Source of the DNA: Alisma plantago-aquatica
Lineage: Eukaryota > Streptophyta > Magnoliopsida > Alismatales > Alismataceae
Assembly (NCBI GenBank): GCA_963693085.1
Contig: OY856410.1
Location: 562,143,906 to 562,207,905, forward strand
DNA length: 64,000 nucleotides
Direction: 5' to 3'
The notes below the pieces were generated by a model. It did no database searches and was not told the DNA's origin. It saw nothing but the letters and a program-made list of their open reading frames with translations. Made by a program: the position numbers and the translations under genes. Of the stretch, positions 60,096 through 64,000 are shown piece after piece (within the stretch, counting starts at the first letter, position 1; every line of letters starts with the position of its first letter).

Positions 60096-62241
60096 TGTTG
60101 GTGTGTATGCCTAGAGAATCAATCATGTGGTGATTGTAATGGCATAATATGTAAATGATTCGCTTAATAAATAAAGGCAAGCTTCCAATTTATTCTATTT
60201 AATTCAGTTATGAGATAATGATGTAACATTATAAATGTCTATAGAATAATTTTTACTCAATGATGTATGTTTTCAACTACAAGACTTGAATGATGAGACC
60301 ATAAGAATGTTAAGAGTATACATAAATTCTCATAATGTCCCTGATCGGTTGTTATTTTGGAAGGTTGATAGACAACAATGACACACAAGATCAGAGTGTG
60401 AGTTGGTTGATGACAGAATCTCATTAGTCATGATATGGCAATATCAAACCAAGCACAAAGATACATGTTAGAGAATAGTGTATCGGACAGACCCACCATG
60501 AGACTGACACATGGAAGCCATTACCATGGTAGTCATAGTTAGCTCTCATAGTGATGGTGGTGATTGTAGTTCTTAGACTTGAAGTCACTATACTCATCAC
60601 ATGTCATTCGGTATGCTTTAACATCATCAAACGTAGTCCTAAAACATGAGTAGTTATAAAGGTGATGATTTGATGACTGTGACACGTGGGGATATATTGT
60701 GAGTGATGTAGATGCAATTTGCCCCTCCTATAGGACTATGATATCCTAGGCCTCTTGATTAGTGAGACTGAGAAATGCATGGCCATGTACATGTGATGCA
60801 ATATGTGATATTGAACTTACATATATCTCAGACAGTCTCTTTGGTTCAAGGAACAAGATTGTACATTGATGAGGGTGACTACTCCATGCCTCAAGTTCAA
60901 TCTAGATATCAGTGACAAAAGAACTATACAAACATTGCAACACTATACACAGATTGTAGGTTGAATTTGTTCTCCAACTTTCCATTTACTTGGGTAGCAT
61001 TGATATGTGACTAGGCACCACTCATTGCTTGTGTTGTCATAAGCTATTATGGGCATTCATTGTCAACATAATATGGGACCTATAGGGTCACACACATAGG
61101 TCTTAACCTAGAATAAGAGTTTAGCCTTGAATGTTGATTGAATTGATTACTAAAGTGTTTAGGTACTCAATTCACACAACAAATTAGCTGACTGCATTGT
61201 AAAACGATTGACTAACCTAGTGAGATGACCGTCTGGAGTGCCAAACGGTTGTTTTAAGGGTTGAGATAGGTGTTTAGAGAGTTAGGCTGGTTGAAACGAA
61301 GTACGCTAATGTTTTGCATGAAACAAGCACCAACTGATCGGCTCACTGGGCGAACTGATCGGCTTGCATAGCACGAGATGACTGTTCACCTAGTGAACTG
61401 ATCGGTTTGGTTGGATCGGAGGAAGGTTCTAGTAACTTTCTTGAATTTATGAGAAAGTTTGATCATTTGGATTGCTCAATTCTATTGATGTAAGGAATTA
61501 ATGTTTTGCATTGGAAACGATTTTCCAAATTTGTGTGCAATTAGGAAAATGTGAATTGACTGTCTTATTGGGAGATAAGATCAATTTGCATGCCATACGA
61601 CCATGTGGGTTTCCAGATGATCATTTTGGTGCTTTCAGGTTACGAAAATTCAAGATCTTCATGTCCCTTCCACTCCCACATAGACTGAGAACCCTGGCCC
61701 TAACCCCTCCTATAAATAGAGGGGTACTGGGGGCTTCCCATAACACAACTCAATTGCCTTTGATAATTATTTTCCTCTCTGGTTCTAGTAACCCATAGAG
61801 ATCCTGAGTAAGTCCTACCCACCAAAGAGAGGGATAGCAAGGGAGGAACAATTATGGGAGAGCAAGTTGGTGACTAGTACACCTTTGAGAGGGACAACTC
61901 CTTCCTGTCCGTTTTAGTAGGATGATAGGAGTTCTATGTGGTCTGTGTGGACTTTCCTAGAGGCATGGAGGTTGTTGTCTACTTCTAGGAAGACAACATC
62001 AACATGCAGTCCATGGTACAGACCAGGAGATGCAGTATTCAGACGAGTCCCAGTGCAACTAGAAGACATGTATGCATCTACAACGATGAGGAGATGTCAC
62101 TGGACTTGCTTCAGGACCATGTATATCCTCAAAACCATACTTCCCATCTTATAGTTATCGACGTGATCTACTGGTTCATGGGGAATAAGGTAGTTAAAAT
62201 TTTGTTTCTGCTGCCTATTATGAAGTCATATTTCCCTAGCA
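60096..62241 (+). repeat. copia LTR c (3' LTR of B)
   Basis: TGTTGGTGTGTATGCC to TTTCCCTAGCA, about 2.1 kb, collinear with LTR b throughout. TATA-like CCTATAAATAGAGGGGTACTGG at about 61708-61729. No primer site follows it. Confidence 0.9.
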
Positions 62242-63495
62242 ACATATTATATATATATATGCAATTTTACATGTGTCACCCTAAAATCAGTTTCGATGGT
62301 GGATGTTTAGCATGGTTATAACCAATAACCCCAAGATCTTGTGCGCTTGGTTGAATGGTTTCATTCATGTGTATCTCTCAGTTTGCATACCAAGCCTCTC
62401 TCTTCTCTACAATATATAAAAAATATTAATTCTCTCATTCCTATGCTCTCCTTGAATGTAACTCGAGATTTCCCTATTATAATGTAATATGATAAATAAG
62501 ATTAGTATAGTTTTAATTCCTGTTATGGCAAAGAATATGTTATGTACAAGATGAACTATCTATTTCAGAAGGCAAATTGATCGGTTTGAGGCTGAGGAGG
62601 ATGGTGATTAGAGGAGCCGAACCGATTAGGTGGAGGCCCAACCGAGCAACTGGAGGTGTCTAGAAGTTGTTTAGATCGAAGACTAGATGACCATTCAGAG
62701 AGACCAACTGACCGATTCAGGAGTTGAACCGATAGACCCATATCGGTTAGAGAATAGATATTCATCAACAACATGTTATTAAATATGATGTTAACCTTAG
62801 GTGGTAGTAATTCCTTGTGGCTCAAAATAATTACATTAGATATGGCCATAACCATCACTTATGTTTATAATTGCATGTTTTCATTTGTGGTATATAGCTT
62901 ATGATATGTACTATAAGTATGTGGTAATTGGATATGTATATATACTTATATAAACATAAAATCCCTCAATGAAACATATTAAGTCTTAGATTCTTACCAT
63001 AAAAAACACACATGAAAAGGTTGATCGACTATATGTGTGCATGCCAAGTGTGGTGTACTCTCTATATCATGGAAGTGTGATGGTAGTTATGTAGGCCTGC
63101 CAAACGGGTCACATTACTATCTTGTTGGCTTATAGGATAGACTTAACTAGGTGATCTTAATGAGATTAAATACCTATAGGCATGCAGATGACTATGGTAA
63201 AATGTTGTGCATACCATCTATCCAAAAATTGCATAAGATTCAATTGGAAAAAGATGTCTACCTTAATAATTGGTTATGGACGTTGGCATTGGTCGGGTAA
63301 TAGTTCAATAATTTGGGTCTTGGCTCACTAGAAGGTAGTGCATTGCATTCTTCTGATTTGATATGTGAGGGCTATCAATTTGAACAAAATAATGGGACCG
63401 ATAATTAATTAAAGGCCTAATTAAATATCATCAAATTTTATTTTAATCAAATCAAAAGTGTCTGACAAGCTATAAATTTTCTCTTGTCAAATAAA
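62242..63495 (+). other. leader of copia A, second part
   Basis: Starts with the AT tract and GCAATTTTACATGTGTCACCCTAAAA and stays collinear with the leader of B (55030-56281), including ATGGTGGATG..TAGCATGGTTAT and the pre-gag GGGAGTGATAATTAATTAAA-like stretch (63394-63413). An AACCGATTAGG/CCGAACCGATT patch lies at 62570-62740. Non-coding. Confidence 0.8.
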
Positions 63496-63840
63496 ATGAT
63501 GACAAATAACTCATTTTCCTTGTGATTGGTCCTTGAGAAGGACAAGTTGAATAGGAATGATTTTCGTGACTGGTTCAGGATGCTGAGAAATTTTCTCACA
63601 CATGAGTGTAAGATCTATGTCCTGGAGACACCAGAGCCAGAGTGAACTGCTCCCACTGCGTCTAATGCTGACAAAGATACTTATAAGAATCACTTTGAGG
63701 ATGTTGTAGATGTCAAATGTTTGATGTTGTGCTCAATGAACTATGAGTTCCAGATACAACATGAGAATATGGATGTGATTGAGATGGTGACAAGATCGAG
63801 AAACGAGGGAGAACAAAGTCGAGGGGGTCAAAGGTCATTG
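63496..63840 (+). pseudogene. copia gag, 5' part, broken (element A)
   Basis: ATG 63496 gives an early TGA at about 63523, then LEKDKLNRNDFRDWFRML and LTHECKIYVLETPEPE, a TGA near 63643, then CLMLCSMNYEFQIQHENMDV and IEMVTR. It is the same gag as in copia B (56282 onward) and in the same order. From about 63795 the similarity to B ends abruptly and the sequence turns GC-richer. The frame closes at TAG about 63853. Confidence 0.75.
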
Positions 63841-64000
63841 TTCACGAAGCGGTAGGAGGTAGGTGACGACTCTGAGGCTGTCAGATCCAAGGTTGATGAG
63901 GCAAGGCCGTCGGATGTGAGACCATTGTGGTCCAGGAGCGTGTGACACATAAATCACGTGGACTTTGGTGTTACTTGTCATTTAAATGGAATCCATTTAA
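63796..64000. other. sequence after the break in copia A gag
   Basis: GC-richer than the flanks and no longer collinear with the gag of B, starting near GTGACAAGATCGAGAAACG. It may be the end of another insertion that continues beyond the window. No protein or repeat pair was found. Confidence 0.35.

Larger units (their letters stand above)
52783..62241 (+). mobile_element. copia element B, nested in copia A
   Basis: LTR b, a perfect primer site, gag and pol remnants and LTR c in correct order. On the left it joins the AT tract of A's leader. On the right, after LTR c, there is no primer site: the sequence goes straight into ATTATATATATATATGCAATTTTAC, which is the post-tract leader of A. This fits insertion of B into A. 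A plausible duplication is ATATA/ACATA. Confidence 0.8.

Noticed and set aside
50471..62241. three direct LTRs read as a tandem copia array from unequal recombination
   Set aside because: LTR c is not followed by a primer site, and the leader resumes exactly after the AT tract, which fits nesting better; not fully excluded.

Overview
This window looks like nuclear DNA from a land plant, most likely a repeat-rich angiosperm. It is AT-rich and made almost entirely of transposable elements: Ty3/gypsy and Ty1/copia LTR retrotransposons with initiator-Met-tRNA primer sites, L1-type LINEs with DUF4283-like ORF1 and EEP/RT/zf-RVT ORF2, and a hAT-like DNA transposon. I found no convincing host gene, tRNA, rRNA or CRISPR array. 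Every protein-coding trace is a retroelement relic carrying stops or frameshifts. The species cannot be named from this sequence.

Layout. 1-994: minus-strand LINE ORF1, broken, running off the left edge. 995-8673: minus-strand gypsy remnant 'D' (LTR-like block, integrase remnant, gag, primer site, second LTR-like block). 8674-43115: the 5' LTR of a minus-strand gypsy-type element 'F', split into four pieces by insertions. These are a solo LTR (9137-11381), a hAT-like element (11525-16314) that itself holds a 5'-truncated LINE (12117-15901), and a second gypsy-type element 'C' (17750-41399). C has unusually long LTRs (6.2 kb) around a 2.4 kb gag-only interior. Its right-hand LTR is split by a plus-strand gypsy element 'E' (28106-37777) flanked by a perfect 5 bp duplication, TTACT. 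43116-50470: AT-rich LTR-like DNA that I cannot resolve. 50471-64000: a copia element 'A' interrupted in its AT-rich leader by a second copia 'B' of the same family (52783-62241). The gag of A resumes at 63496.

The parts do not act together as a pathway; they form a stratigraphy. F is older than the elements inside its LTR, C is older than E, the hAT is older than its LINE, and copia A is older than copia B. Many differences between paired LTRs, and several stop codons, look like C-to-T change at CG or CHG sites, the expected footprint of silenced, methylated plant transposons.

The most interesting signals are three. First, the giant LTRs of C carry an array of short CG-containing inverted repeats and a 28 bp tandem repeat with a telo-box-like core; several unrelated LTR families here also carry CG-bearing palindromic motif clusters. 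Second, the integrase remnants of D and E share stop codons at the same positions, as if a defective lineage kept amplifying. Third, one copia element has inserted into its own family.
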